From Eubacterium sp. An11 (lineage in GTDB: Bacteria > Bacillota > Clostridia > Lachnospirales > Lachnospiraceae): a stretch of 64,000 nt of DNA. The stretch covers positions 1 to 64,000 of the forward strand of contig NZ_NFLV01000008.1 of the NCBI RefSeq assembly GCF_002161065.1, in the 5' to 3' direction. The translations under genes and the position numbers were made by a program. Under the pieces are notes generated by a model. The model made no database searches. It saw nothing but the letters and a program-made list of their open reading frames with translations, and was not told the origin of the DNA. Positions within the stretch are counted from its first letter, which is position 1; each line of letters starts with the position of its first letter. Positions 35,422-43,486 of the stretch are shown one piece after another.

Positions 35422-36906
35422 CTATAAGTTATATTTCACGATATCCATGGTCACAGCGCCGTCTGCCACAAAGGAAATACCGTCGGCAGACAGATCGGTA
35501 TGTACCGTCGCGGCCATCACATGCTCGCCGTCATTTACAAACACTTCCATGCTGAAGTTGTCCAGGATAATCCGCAGCTTGATCTGTCCCTTATCACTGC
35601 GGACAAGACTTCTCCGCTGATGAATGATGGCTCTCCGGGAACCGGAGAACTTCCGGTCTACCTTCAAAAGGGATTCATGCGGCCGGAAACTTAAGGATGT
35701 AAAATATTTCTCATCCTGAGCAAATCTGACCCAGAACTTCTGGTATAACTTCTCCTCATCGCCCGGCCGAAGTGTAAGCTCCATGTCCACCCGGCGTCCT
35801 TTGATTCCGTCCAGACGGATGGTCGTATCTTTCAGAGTCACATTTTCATAGACTACTTTATCATGGCGGAGCTCTTCCAGCTCACGGATCGGTTTCTGGA
35901 TCAGCCGGCCGTTCTTTACGGATAATTCCCTCGGCAGGCTCATCTGACCAAACCATGGTTCTTTAAAGGTATACAGGTTGCAGGTATCCCAGTTCTGCAT
36001 CCAGCCGATCATGATCCTTCTTCCGTCCGGAGTCAGAACCGTCTGCGGAGCGTAAAAGTCAATGCCGTAGTCAATGGCCTGGTTGTGCTCCTCATGGAAA
36101 GTATCCGTCTCTTCATCATAAGTACCGATAAAGCACACTGTACCATTGCCGTTGTGGTATTCAAATCCCTGCGGCAGCATATCCTGCGGACTGGTGAGAA
36201 GAACCTGTTTTCCATCCAGTTCAAAGAAATCCGGACATTCCCACATCTTTCCGAAACGGTCATGATTGCGGAGAAGGATCTTCTCAAAATTCCAGTGCAG
36301 GGCGTCCTTGCTGCTGTAAAGGAGAATCTGTCCGTCTCTGTCTCCATCGCAGTTTCCTGCTACGCAGCGGTACGTCCCGTCCTCCGCCTTCCATATCCTG
36401 GGGTCACGGAATTCAAACCGGTCTCCGCCCTCCGGCAGCTGACTCTCATCGATAACCGGATTCCCTTCGTACTTCTCATAGTTCACTCCATCTCCGATGG
36501 CAACGCACTGGGTCTGCACTCCCTTTTTGGTTCCATCCGGCAACTCCTCTTCCACAACGCCGGTGTACATTAAGAGATGTCTTCCGTCATCCATCTCCAC
36601 GGCGCTGCCGGAAAAACAGCCGTCCTTATCGTAGCTCTCATCGGGAGCCAGCGCTGCCGGAAGATATCTCCAGTGCAGCAAATCCTTACTGACTGCATGT
36701 CCCCAGTGCATCGGTCCCCAGTAAGACGCATATGGATGATACTGATAAAACAAATGATATTCGCCGTTATAATAAGAAAAACCGTTGGGATCGTTCATCC
36801 ATCCCACCTGTACGGAAAGATGGAATCCAGGCCGCTTCGCCTCTTCCACTTTTTTTGTGTTTTCCCGTTCAAATGTTCTGGCTTTTTCTAACAATTCACT
36901 GCCCAT
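35422..36906 (-). CDS. Glycoside hydrolase family 32, sucrose-6-phosphate hydrolase/fructosidase (494 aa)
   Basis: GH32 enzymes cut beta-fructofuranosyl bonds in sucrose, sucrose 6-phosphate or fructans. Catalytic nucleophile Asp is in WMNDPNGF (36-43), transition-state stabiliser in FRDPR (166-170), and the acid/base Glu in WECPDFFEL (222-230). A five-bladed propeller is followed by a C-terminal beta-sandwich (from about 360). There is no signal peptide, so it acts inside the cell. No sugar transporter or LacI gene is next to it, so whether the substrate is phosphorylated is open. GGAGGAG precedes the ATG at 36906. Confidence 0.94.
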   Translation of the reverse strand: MGSELLEKARTFERENTKKVEEAKRPGFHLSVQVGWMNDPNGFSYYNGEYHLFYQYHPYASYWGPMHWGHAVSKDLLHWRYLPAALAPDESYDKDGCFSGSAVEMDDGRHLLMYTGVVEEELPDGTKKGVQTQCVAIGDGVNYEKYEGNPVIDESQLPEGGDRFEFRDPRIWKAEDGTYRCVAGNCDGDRDGQILLYSSKDALHWNFEKILLRNHDRFGKMWECPDFFELDGKQVLLTSPQDMLPQGFEYHNGNGTVCFIGTYDEETDTFHEEHNQAIDYGIDFYAPQTVLTPDGRRIMIGWMQNWDTCNLYTFKEPWFGQMSLPRELSVKNGRLIQKPIRELEELRHDKVVYENVTLKDTTIRLDGIKGRRVDMELTLRPGDEEKLYQKFWVRFAQDEKYFTSLSFRPHESLLKVDRKFSGSRRAIIHQRRSLVRSDKGQIKLRIILDNFSMEVFVNDGEHVMAATVHTDLSADGISFVADGAVTMDIVKYNL

Positions 36907-36984
36907 ATTTACTCTCCTCCGCTGTCATCATATTGTGTGGTTAAGTGGATTATTTATTTGGTTAGTTCTTGAAAAACTTGTTGC

Positions 36985-37013
36985 ATCGTATCACTTCTGC
37001 CATGGTTTGTCAA
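36985..37013 (-). promoter_or_regulatory. Promoter of the GH32 gene
   Basis: On the minus strand a consensus TTGACA (37013-37008) and TACGAT (36990-36985) with a 17-bp spacer. A GGTTA motif is repeated downstream of the -10 and might be a regulator site. Confidence 0.75.
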
Positions 37014-37044
37014 TGGATATTCCGCCATAACCTGAAAGAAAAAA

Positions 37045-37959
37045 TCACTGCTCTTTTTTCTCATTCTGCTGAATCAGTTTCCGGAGAATTCCGGCAAATT
37101 CTTCTATATAATAATTACTTCGTTCCTTAAGCCAGAACATACAGTAATTACGTCTCAACGGTTCCCCGTTCTGAACAATGGACAAACGGCGGATGGCGGG
37201 GCCGGCCGGAGGAAGTGTTCCCACGCTCTCAACAGGAAGAAATCCCCGGTTTCCCGTCACCATCAGCCTGCCTTCTTCCAGATTCTCCGCAAACAGAAAT
37301 TTACCGCCAAAACCCAGCGTATTTTTAAAATAATTCTCTTCTGTATTCTGCTGTTCTCTGAAAGAGATCAGGATACAGGTCATTCTTTTGAGTTCATCAA
37401 GTTCCACAGCCGTCCGGCCGCTTAAAGAACTGCGGACAGAGACTTCCGCAAAACAACGGCACTGAAGCAGCTGATAATTGACATATTGATCAGAAAATGC
37501 TCTGCGCTGGTCATTGAGGATCAGATCCGCGCCGCCAAACCGGAGCAGATCGTACAGCTCCTCATGGGTTCCGTTGACAATGCTGATGGAGACTTCCGGA
37601 TACAGCCGGGAAAACTCCGCCACCGCCTGATAAAGTTCCTGACCGCTGTAACACCGCAGATACCCGATGCGCAGCTGCAGCTCCTGATCCTGGCCCAGGC
37701 GGATGGTTTCTTTCCGAATGGTCTCCACTTCCTCCAGAATTCCTTTGCTCTGATTGTAAAAATACTCTCCGGCGGCAGTGAGAGAAAACTTGCGGTTCTC
37801 TCTGTGAATCAGTTCCACGCCCAGTTCATTTTCCAGAGCCCGGATCTGCTGAGAGATAGCCGACTGGGAAATATAACATTGTTCCGCTGCTTCCGTGAAA
37901 CTGTTGCAGTCCACCACAGCTGTAAAATATCGCATCTGCCGAAACAGCAAGATCATCAT
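37045..37959 (-). CDS. LysR-family transcriptional regulator (304 aa)
   Basis: N-terminal winged helix (MRYFTAVVDCNSFTEAAEQCYISQSAISQQIRALENELGVELIHR, about residues 9-53) and an effector domain beginning near 95 (LRIGYLRCYSGQELYQAVAEF). The start overlaps the stop of the upstream flippase-like gene in an ATGA arrangement, so the two are co-translated. A LysR gene inside such an operon is unusual, and the target may lie elsewhere. The C terminus is Glu/Lys-rich. Confidence 0.92.
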   Translation of the reverse strand: MMILLFRQMRYFTAVVDCNSFTEAAEQCYISQSAISQQIRALENELGVELIHRENRKFSLTAAGEYFYNQSKGILEEVETIRKETIRLGQDQELQLRIGYLRCYSGQELYQAVAEFSRLYPEVSISIVNGTHEELYDLLRFGGADLILNDQRRAFSDQYVNYQLLQCRCFAEVSVRSSLSGRTAVELDELKRMTCILISFREQQNTEENYFKNTLGFGGKFLFAENLEEGRLMVTGNRGFLPVESVGTLPPAGPAIRRLSIVQNGEPLRRNYCMFWLKERSNYYIEEFAGILRKLIQQNEKKEQ

Positions 37960-38957
37960 CCTTCCATTTTTTTCTCTTTTCGAAGGGACCAGGCCGCTAC
38001 CACCATTCCCACCAGGAACGGGAACAGAGACACCACAACCCGGTAAAGGATTACCAGCGACACTACTTTTGCATCTCCCAGTAACGGATGAAACAGGAGA
38101 ATAAGCATGGCGTCCAGAGATCCGTAACCGCTCGGCGTCGGAATCACACCGGCTGCCATTGTCGCCAGAGCCATCAGCACCAGAGAAACAAGAAGTGTCA
38201 GACGTTCCTCATCCCCGTACAGCACATACGGCGTCAGGAACCAGAAAAAATATTTGGCGAGATTCAGAAAAAACGCCAGAAACAGGCAGTGTTTCTTATG
38301 GTAGAGCTTCTTTGCCCCATCCTGCAGGATATCCGCCTGTTCCTCGACCTTTTTCACCCTCTGGTTCCAGTTTGCTTTCCTCTCCGTCGCCTTTTTGAGA
38401 TAGAAAAACAGCAGATTCTTTCCCTTTTCAAAAACGGTTATGAGAAGAATGCCCGCTCCGATCGCCATCGTAATCAGAACCGCCAGAGCAATGTATCTCT
38501 GATATTCTCCGATATACTGTTCCACATACCGGAAACATACAAAAAAGCTGACGGCGCCCATGACACAGATGGTGATCTTCTGAATCAGATACTGCACCAG
38601 ACTCATCCCTGTGGCTTCCGCCGCCTTCATGCCCTTTTTGTTCAGATAATATACCTCCGCAACGCCGGAACCGCTTCCGAAGGTCACCAGACGAAAAAAG
38701 CTGCAGTACAGCGCACAGGCAAATCCGCTCCGAAAAGAGACTCTGCCCTCGCATGACTGCGCCATGACGGTGATTACGCCTCCCTCAGCGAGGAAATATC
38801 CCATGGACAGGCACAAGAGCAGTACGACCGTCTTTCCGGGAACTTTTGCGATTTCCTGAAACCCTTCCAGGAAACTGTCCCGGAAAAACACAACAAGTAT
38901 CACAAGAATCAACACTACTATCGCAATCTTCAACCATGTTTTCTTCTTTATTGTCAA
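37956..38957 (-). CDS. Flippase-like / lysylphosphatidylglycerol-synthase TM family protein (333 aa)
   Basis: A polytopic membrane protein of the UPF0104/AglD-like family (PF03706), resembling the membrane domain of MprF. Around eight hydrophobic segments are seen. Characteristic are FRLVTFGSGSGVAEVYYLNKKGM in the first half and IPTPSGYGSLDAMLILLF near the end. Without the soluble aminoacyl-transferase domain it is a probable lipid or lipid-linked sugar flippase. The start is a TTG at 38957 with AAGGTG 8 bases upstream. It forms a two-gene unit with the LysR gene. Confidence 0.88.
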   Translation of the reverse strand: MTIKKKTWLKIAIVVLILVILVVFFRDSFLEGFQEIAKVPGKTVVLLLCLSMGYFLAEGGVITVMAQSCEGRVSFRSGFACALYCSFFRLVTFGSGSGVAEVYYLNKKGMKAAEATGMSLVQYLIQKITICVMGAVSFFVCFRYVEQYIGEYQRYIALAVLITMAIGAGILLITVFEKGKNLLFFYLKKATERKANWNQRVKKVEEQADILQDGAKKLYHKKHCLFLAFFLNLAKYFFWFLTPYVLYGDEERLTLLVSLVLMALATMAAGVIPTPSGYGSLDAMLILLFHPLLGDAKVVSLVILYRVVVSLFPFLVGMVVAAWSLRKEKKMEG

Positions 38958-39084
38958 TACTTTTCACCTTACTTTATAAAATGTCCATCCTGTTTAGTCT
39001 GTTCTATCAGCCTAAAACGGTTGTCTATCTTATACTATCAGACAAATCTTACGATTTGTCAATATTTTTTGTAAAAGAATCTTT

Positions 39085-39978
39085 TTACGGATGACATCTT
39101 CCGCAAGGTTCATATCCATCGCTGATCAATTCGTCTCTCGTACCTGTATATTCCTGGCGGTTTTTCTCCTTGATATCCGCAGCTCCCGCACAGTCCGGCA
39201 GGTGGAATTTATGGGTGCTGGTATTTAAAATGTATGTTATCTCTTCATCTTTGGCGCCGGTGTTGTCTCCGGAAGATTCCCAGTTATCTCCGGTGGCATA
39301 GTCAATGGTGATATCCGGCTGCACATTATAGACATAGACATTAAAACTGATACCCTCGCCTTCATCTTCCACGGACTCCGCTTCCATCTGCACGCCGGAA
39401 GCCACCAGGTCATCCCCCTCAAAAACCGGCGTTACCCGGTACATTACATGATTGTCTGTCTCATGGACATAATCCGCTACCATATCTTCAAAAGGCAGCA
39501 TTCCTTCCACATTCATATGCCGGGTGCCGGTGATCAGATTCTCCTCATTGGCGTTCTCTCCGGAAAGCTGATAACCGATCAGATGACAGCGGTTATAAAG
39601 ATATCCGCCGTCCACATTCTCGTATTTCTCATTCTTCCATCCGGTGGGTTTGACTTCACTGATACTCTCCCTCTCCTCTGTGGGCATCAGCTCCTCGCCG
39701 ATGCAGGCTTCCGCTTCCCCGCATCTGCCCAGAGAATCCAGCTCGCTGTATGTTTCATAGGCTTCTGTGGTCAATTCTGCCTCCGTAAAATCCGGCGTGT
39801 TGCCATTAATCTCCACATAAGGCTCGCCTTCGTACTCCGGCACATCCAGAACACTGGAATATTCCACCGTCCTTCCGCTGTCCGGCAGCTCACTGCCCGT
39901 CAATCCTGAGCAGGCCGTCAATGTCAGCAGGCAGGCTGTCATCAAGACTGCCGTCATCTTTTTCTTCTGTTTTTTCAT
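39085..39978 (-). CDS. Secreted DNA/RNA non-specific endonuclease lipoprotein (297 aa)
   Basis: A lipobox LTAC with Cys at about 23 indicates a membrane-anchored exported protein. The nuclease core has the NRCHLIGYQLSGENANEENLITGT motif (129-152), where His132 and Asn are the catalytic and metal ligands of the EndA/NucA-like family. The C-terminal 50 residues (YILNTSTHKFHLPDCAGAADIKEKN, then YEPCGRCHP) form an Ada-like Cys/His module often attached to such enzymes. It probably degrades extracellular DNA for nutrient use or DNA uptake. Single gene. Confidence 0.9.
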   Translation of the reverse strand: MKKQKKKMTAVLMTACLLTLTACSGLTGSELPDSGRTVEYSSVLDVPEYEGEPYVEINGNTPDFTEAELTTEAYETYSELDSLGRCGEAEACIGEELMPTEERESISEVKPTGWKNEKYENVDGGYLYNRCHLIGYQLSGENANEENLITGTRHMNVEGMLPFEDMVADYVHETDNHVMYRVTPVFEGDDLVASGVQMEAESVEDEGEGISFNVYVYNVQPDITIDYATGDNWESSGDNTGAKDEEITYILNTSTHKFHLPDCAGAADIKEKNRQEYTGTRDELISDGYEPCGRCHP

Positions 39979-40039
39979 GTGTTCTCTCCTTTACGATCAA
40001 AGATAAAAGTATTGAAGTATCTTCTCATATATTTTCCGG

Positions 40040-40070
40040 TAAGAAAGAATCCTGCAAAGCAGGATTCTCC
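40040..40070. repeat. Dispersed 31-bp hairpin repeat, copy 2
   Basis: Identical over 31 bp to 17265-17295. Here it is followed by a Cys-codon-free G+C-rich palindromic cluster (GCCTGCGGCGGG with CCGCCGCAG, 40071-40115) and by the palindrome at 40140-40167, so it looks like part of a composite repetitive element. Confidence 0.7.
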
Positions 40071-40139
40071 GCCTGCGGCGGGTCGCGAAAGCGGCATCTT
40101 CCTATCCGCCGCAGTGCGATCCTCGCGGAGCGTTTTTTA

Positions 40140-40167
40140 TTTCATAGGAATACAATTTCCTATGAAA
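40140..40167. repeat. TTTCATAGGAA palindrome, member of a dispersed repeat
   Basis: A near-perfect 11-base-arm palindrome. Its right arm plus the next 8 bases recur at 53221-53240 with one change. The palindromic block may be a miniature mobile element or a repeated terminator module. Confidence 0.55.
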
Positions 40168-40174
40168 CAAAAAA

Positions 40175-40197
40175 CTGCCCGGCAAAATGCCGGGCAG
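40175..40197 (-). terminator. Rho-independent terminator of the leucine-rich-repeat gene
   Basis: Nine perfect G+C-rich pairs (40175-40183 with 40189-40197), a 5-base loop and, on the minus strand, a run of six T. Located 54 bp after the gene's stop. Confidence 0.92.
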
Positions 40198-40250
40198 AAA
40201 CGGTCGCTGATACAATCTTCATGCATCTTCACAATTACTGCGACTCACCT

Positions 40251-41027
40251 TTAGTTCGTGGTGCTTGTGCTTGTACTAGGAGCATCAAATGCCTTGTTCA
40301 CGATGACATAGGAAGGAACGGTAGCCTTCATCATCTTCTTGATGTTCTTTGTCGCAACATTGATCACGAGATTTGTGTTGGTATTTTTAAACGCGTTGGA
40401 TTTGACATCTTCTAACACACCAGATTTGATATTGACAACTCTGAGCGCTTTACATCCCTTGAACGCACATTTACGGATCACTTTCGCACCGGTCTTGATA
40501 TTTACTGTTTTCAGATTCGTACACTGGAAGAATGCTCTTCTTCCGATATCTGTCACGTTCTTGCGAATAAGAACCTTTGTGATAGAACTTTCTTTCATGA
40601 ATGCTTTTGTGTCAATCCGTGTTACATCATAGGTTACTCCGTCATATGTAATGCGGTTCTTTACTTTTACATATGTCTCCTCAGCATTTCCGGCAAATCC
40701 CATAAGAGATACCGTGTTGGTACTGGTTACCTTATATTCGTAACTTCCCTGGGTGATCAGAGTTCCGACCGGCTTCGGCTCTGCAGCCGGAGTAGTTGTC
40801 GTGGCAGCTTCTGTTGTGGTTGTGGTGGCAGAAGTGTCCTCCGTAGTGGCGGTAGTAGTAGTAGCGGTTTCTTCAGTGGTGGCAGTTGTCGTTATTTCGG
40901 ATGGCACATCTGTTCCCTCTTCCCCCGCTGCAAACAGCTGCACCGTTGAGAAGGAGAATGCCATCGTTGCGGCCAGAGCCATGGCAAAAAGTCTCTTTGC
41001 GATTGATAATTTCTTAAACTTAGTCAT
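40251..41027 (-). CDS. Secreted BspA-type leucine-rich-repeat protein with Thr-rich linker (258 aa)
   Basis: An N-terminal signal peptide (KKLSIAKRLFAMALAATMAFSFSTVQLFAAG, cleavage near residue 34) is followed by a 50-residue Thr/Glu/Ala-rich linker and three to four LRR_5 repeats: VTRIDTKAFMKESSITKVLI, VTDIGRRAFFQCTNLKTVNI, AKVIRKCAFKGCKALRVVNI, VKSNAFKNTNTNLVI. A Ser/Thr tail ends it. No sortase motif is seen, so it is probably secreted or loosely wall-bound. Such proteins often bind host or matrix molecules. GGAGGAAG precedes the ATG. The Thr linker is coded by near-repeats that could change length. Confidence 0.9.
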   Translation of the reverse strand: MTKFKKLSIAKRLFAMALAATMAFSFSTVQLFAAGEEGTDVPSEITTTATTEETATTTTATTEDTSATTTTTEAATTTTPAAEPKPVGTLITQGSYEYKVTSTNTVSLMGFAGNAEETYVKVKNRITYDGVTYDVTRIDTKAFMKESSITKVLIRKNVTDIGRRAFFQCTNLKTVNIKTGAKVIRKCAFKGCKALRVVNIKSGVLEDVKSNAFKNTNTNLVINVATKNIKKMMKATVPSYVIVNKAFDAPSTSTSTTN

Positions 41028-41403
41028 AATCTTTCTTCCTCCGTTTCATTTTTATGTGTTGTCCATGTGTTGTGTCGCCTTTATGGCTGTGTTTCTTGAA
41101 AACAACTGTTGAATTGTGTTTTGATTCACACAAAAGCAACAATTAATTAATATTAATTTAACATTTAATTATGTGAAAAATAAGGACAATTATATAAAAC
41201 TGCTAAAAAACTTCGAAAATACCCTCTGATTACAGTGATTTATCCACATATATCAAGATTTCTAAAGTTTTCATGTTTATCATAACACACCATGTTTATT
41301 CCTTCAATATAGTTTTCAGTTTTCTTTACTGTATCTTTGCCAATTATGTATATTTCTTCACAATTAAACAGAGTTTTATTGCAAAAAATCATCAACAGGA
41401 GCA
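41028..41403. other. AT-rich intergenic region
   Basis: Holds the promoter region of the leucine-rich-repeat gene (41050-41200, AT-rich with ATTAATTAATATTAATT runs). A minus-strand frame of about 60 codons (41422-41240) lacks a ribosome site and runs into the operators, so I do not call it. Confidence 0.4.
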
Positions 41404-41432
41404 TTGACAGCATATACCCCATAGGGTATATT
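41404..41432 (+). promoter_or_regulatory. Promoter of the metal P-type ATPase
   Basis: A consensus TTGACA (41404-41409) and TATATT (41427-41432) with exactly 17 bp between them. An operator covers the spacer and the -10 box. Confidence 0.85.
41414..41429. promoter_or_regulatory. CsoR/RcnR-like operator 1
   Basis: ATACCC-CATA-GGGTAT is a perfect inverted repeat of the form bound by CsoR-family metal-sensing repressors. It sits between -35 and -10, so binding would block RNA polymerase. The family assignment is from the motif only; no csoR gene is in the window. Confidence 0.7.
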
Positions 41433-41455
41433 ATACCTATACCCCTATAGGTATA
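41432..41455. promoter_or_regulatory. CsoR/RcnR-like operator 2
   Basis: A perfect inverted repeat of TATACCTATA around CCCC, overlapping the predicted transcription start. It is a second, slightly different dyad for the same control. Confidence 0.6.
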
Positions 41456-41515
41456 ATCGTTTGTTGATTCTACATAAAAATGCATATTTTTAACAGGAAA
41501 GAAGGCTGTATATTT

Positions 41516-43390
41516 ATGAAATTGATCGAAAAACTGGAACAGCTGCTGGACTTTGGCGGTATCAAAAGAGAGATTGCCTTCCTCGTCCTCTCCGGCCTGG
41601 CGCTGCTGGTCAGCATTTTTCATCTGTTTCCGCTTCCGTTTGACGCGGCTTGGATTGCCATCATCCTGTGCGGCATCCCGATTATTCTGGAGGCTGTCAT
41701 CGGACTGATCACCGCTTTTGATATCAAAGCCGATGTGCTTGTCTCTCTGGCTCTGCTTGCCTCCGTATTTATCGGGGAAGATTTTGCTGCCGGAGAGGTT
41801 GCTTTTATCATGCAGCTGGGCGGACTTCTGGAAGAACTGACAGTAGCCAGGGCAAGGGCAGGAATCGAAAAGCTCGTCCACCTGACTCCGAGGACGGCCC
41901 GGGTCGTCACCGGGGAAACTGAGCAGATTCTCCCGGCGGAAGCAGTAAAGATCGGCGACATGCTCCGGGTGCTTCCCGGGGAAACTATCCCGGTGGACGG
42001 CGTCATCCTGTCCGGACAGACTTCCATCAATCAGGCAGTCATGACCGGCGAATCCCTTCCCGTCGATAAATCTGAGGGTGATGCAGTATTCAGCGGTACG
42101 GTAAATCAGTTCGGCGCTTTTTTGATGCGGGCGGTGAAAGTGGGCGAGGACAGCTCCATCCAGCGGATGATCCGTCTGGTCCAGTCCGCCGACGCCGGAA
42201 AGGCAAAGATTGTCGGTCTCGCCGACCGGTGGGCCACCTGGATCGTGGTCATTGCGCTGACCGCTTCCGTACTCACCTGGCTGATTTCCGGCGAGATCAT
42301 CCGGGCAGTCACCATTCTCGTCGTCTTCTGCCCCTGCGCTCTGGTTCTTGCCACTCCCACCGCCATTATGGCGGCCATCGGCAACGCCACCAAACATGGT
42401 TTTCTGGTGCGGGAGGGCGACGCTCTGGAACGACTGGCAAAGGTATCAAAAATTTCCTTTGATAAAACCGGAACTCTGACCTTCGGGACGCCGGAGGTAA
42501 TCGCTGTGAAAAGCGTAAGCGGCGCAGATACTGTTCTTTACGCTCTGGCTGCCGCAGCGGAGAGTCTGTCGGAACATCCGCTGGGAAAAGCGGTCGTCCG
42601 CTGTTACAAAAACGACACAGGACATGTTCCGGAAACTGCGGACGACTTTCAGATGGTGCCTGGTCAGGGCGTCTGCGCCAAAGTACAGCAAAGATCCGTA
42701 CTGGCCGGAAGCGCAAACATGATGACCCAGCGGCAGATTTCCATTCCGGAAGACATAAAAAAAGAGACAAAACAATATCTGTCCCAGGGATGTACCATCA
42801 TCTACATGGCCGTCGATTCTTCCCTCGCCGGCTATCTGGTTCTCTCCGACACCATTCGGCCGGAAACGGCGCCGATGCTCCGCCATCTTCACGAGCTCCA
42901 CGTTCAGCCGGTGCTTCTGACCGGCGACAATGAGAATGCGGCAGCAGCCATCGCCGGTCAGCTTGATATCCGGGAAGTGCATGCCGGCTGCCATCCGGAG
43001 GATAAACTGCGCTGGATTGATTCCTATCAGCAAAAACAGGAATCCGTCTGTATGATCGGTGACGGCATCAATGACGCTCCGGCGCTGAAAAAAGCCGATG
43101 TGGGCATCGCCATGGGCGGTATCGGCAGCGACATCGCCGTGGACGCCGCAGATATCGCCCTGGTGGATGATGAAGTAAAAGAACTGCCGCATTTGTTTGC
43201 CCTGTCCAGACAGATGATGACCACCATCAAACTGAACCTGACTTTTTCCATGTCCCTTAATTTTATTGCCATCATCCTTGCCATCACGGGTATTTTAAAC
43301 CCTGTGGTCGGAGCTCTGGTCCACAACGCCGGTTCCGTACTGGTGATCGTGAATTCAGCGTTGTTATTAAAATGGAAGATAAAAAACTGA
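41516..43390 (+). CDS. P1B-type heavy-metal-exporting ATPase (624 aa)
   Basis: A metal-pumping ATPase of the Zn/Cd/Cu class. The start at 41516 (MKLIEKLEQLLDFGG) has GGAAAGAAGG upstream; twelve earlier codons are open but unlikely. Landmarks: MTGES actuator loop, CPC metal-binding motif in TM6 (about 272-274), DKTGTLT phosphorylation site (316-322), HP motif SEHPLGKAV, hinge MIGDGINDAPALKKAD. There is no N-terminal heavy-metal-associated domain, which fits the short ZosA/CadA-like or HMA4-type group. CsoR-like operators before it point to copper, but zinc, cobalt or nickel are open. Single gene with a strong terminator. Confidence 0.95.
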   Translation: MKLIEKLEQLLDFGGIKREIAFLVLSGLALLVSIFHLFPLPFDAAWIAIILCGIPIILEAVIGLITAFDIKADVLVSLALLASVFIGEDFAAGEVAFIMQLGGLLEELTVARARAGIEKLVHLTPRTARVVTGETEQILPAEAVKIGDMLRVLPGETIPVDGVILSGQTSINQAVMTGESLPVDKSEGDAVFSGTVNQFGAFLMRAVKVGEDSSIQRMIRLVQSADAGKAKIVGLADRWATWIVVIALTASVLTWLISGEIIRAVTILVVFCPCALVLATPTAIMAAIGNATKHGFLVREGDALERLAKVSKISFDKTGTLTFGTPEVIAVKSVSGADTVLYALAAAAESLSEHPLGKAVVRCYKNDTGHVPETADDFQMVPGQGVCAKVQQRSVLAGSANMMTQRQISIPEDIKKETKQYLSQGCTIIYMAVDSSLAGYLVLSDTIRPETAPMLRHLHELHVQPVLLTGDNENAAAAIAGQLDIREVHAGCHPEDKLRWIDSYQQKQESVCMIGDGINDAPALKKADVGIAMGGIGSDIAVDAADIALVDDEVKELPHLFALSRQMMTTIKLNLTFSMSLNFIAIILAITGILNPVVGALVHNAGSVLVIVNSALLLKWKIKN

Positions 43391-43404
43391 TATTATACAG
43401 AATC

Positions 43405-43429
43405 GCCGCGCAGAAAACATCTGCGCGGC
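43405..43429 (+). terminator. Terminator of the metal ATPase
   Basis: Ten perfect pairs (43405-43414 with 43420-43429), then AGTTTTTCTC. It lies 15 bp after the stop. It faces the convergent activase gene, which ends at 43487. Confidence 0.92.
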
Positions 43430-43486
43430 AGTTTTTCTCTATTTTATTATTCTCACGCCCGCTCGCCGCCGCTCTTACTGTTCATA

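Noticed and set aside
41240-42397. 385-codon minus-strand open frame
   Set aside because: Antisense to the P1B ATPase and its promoter; Gly/Asp-rich nonsense-like composition.
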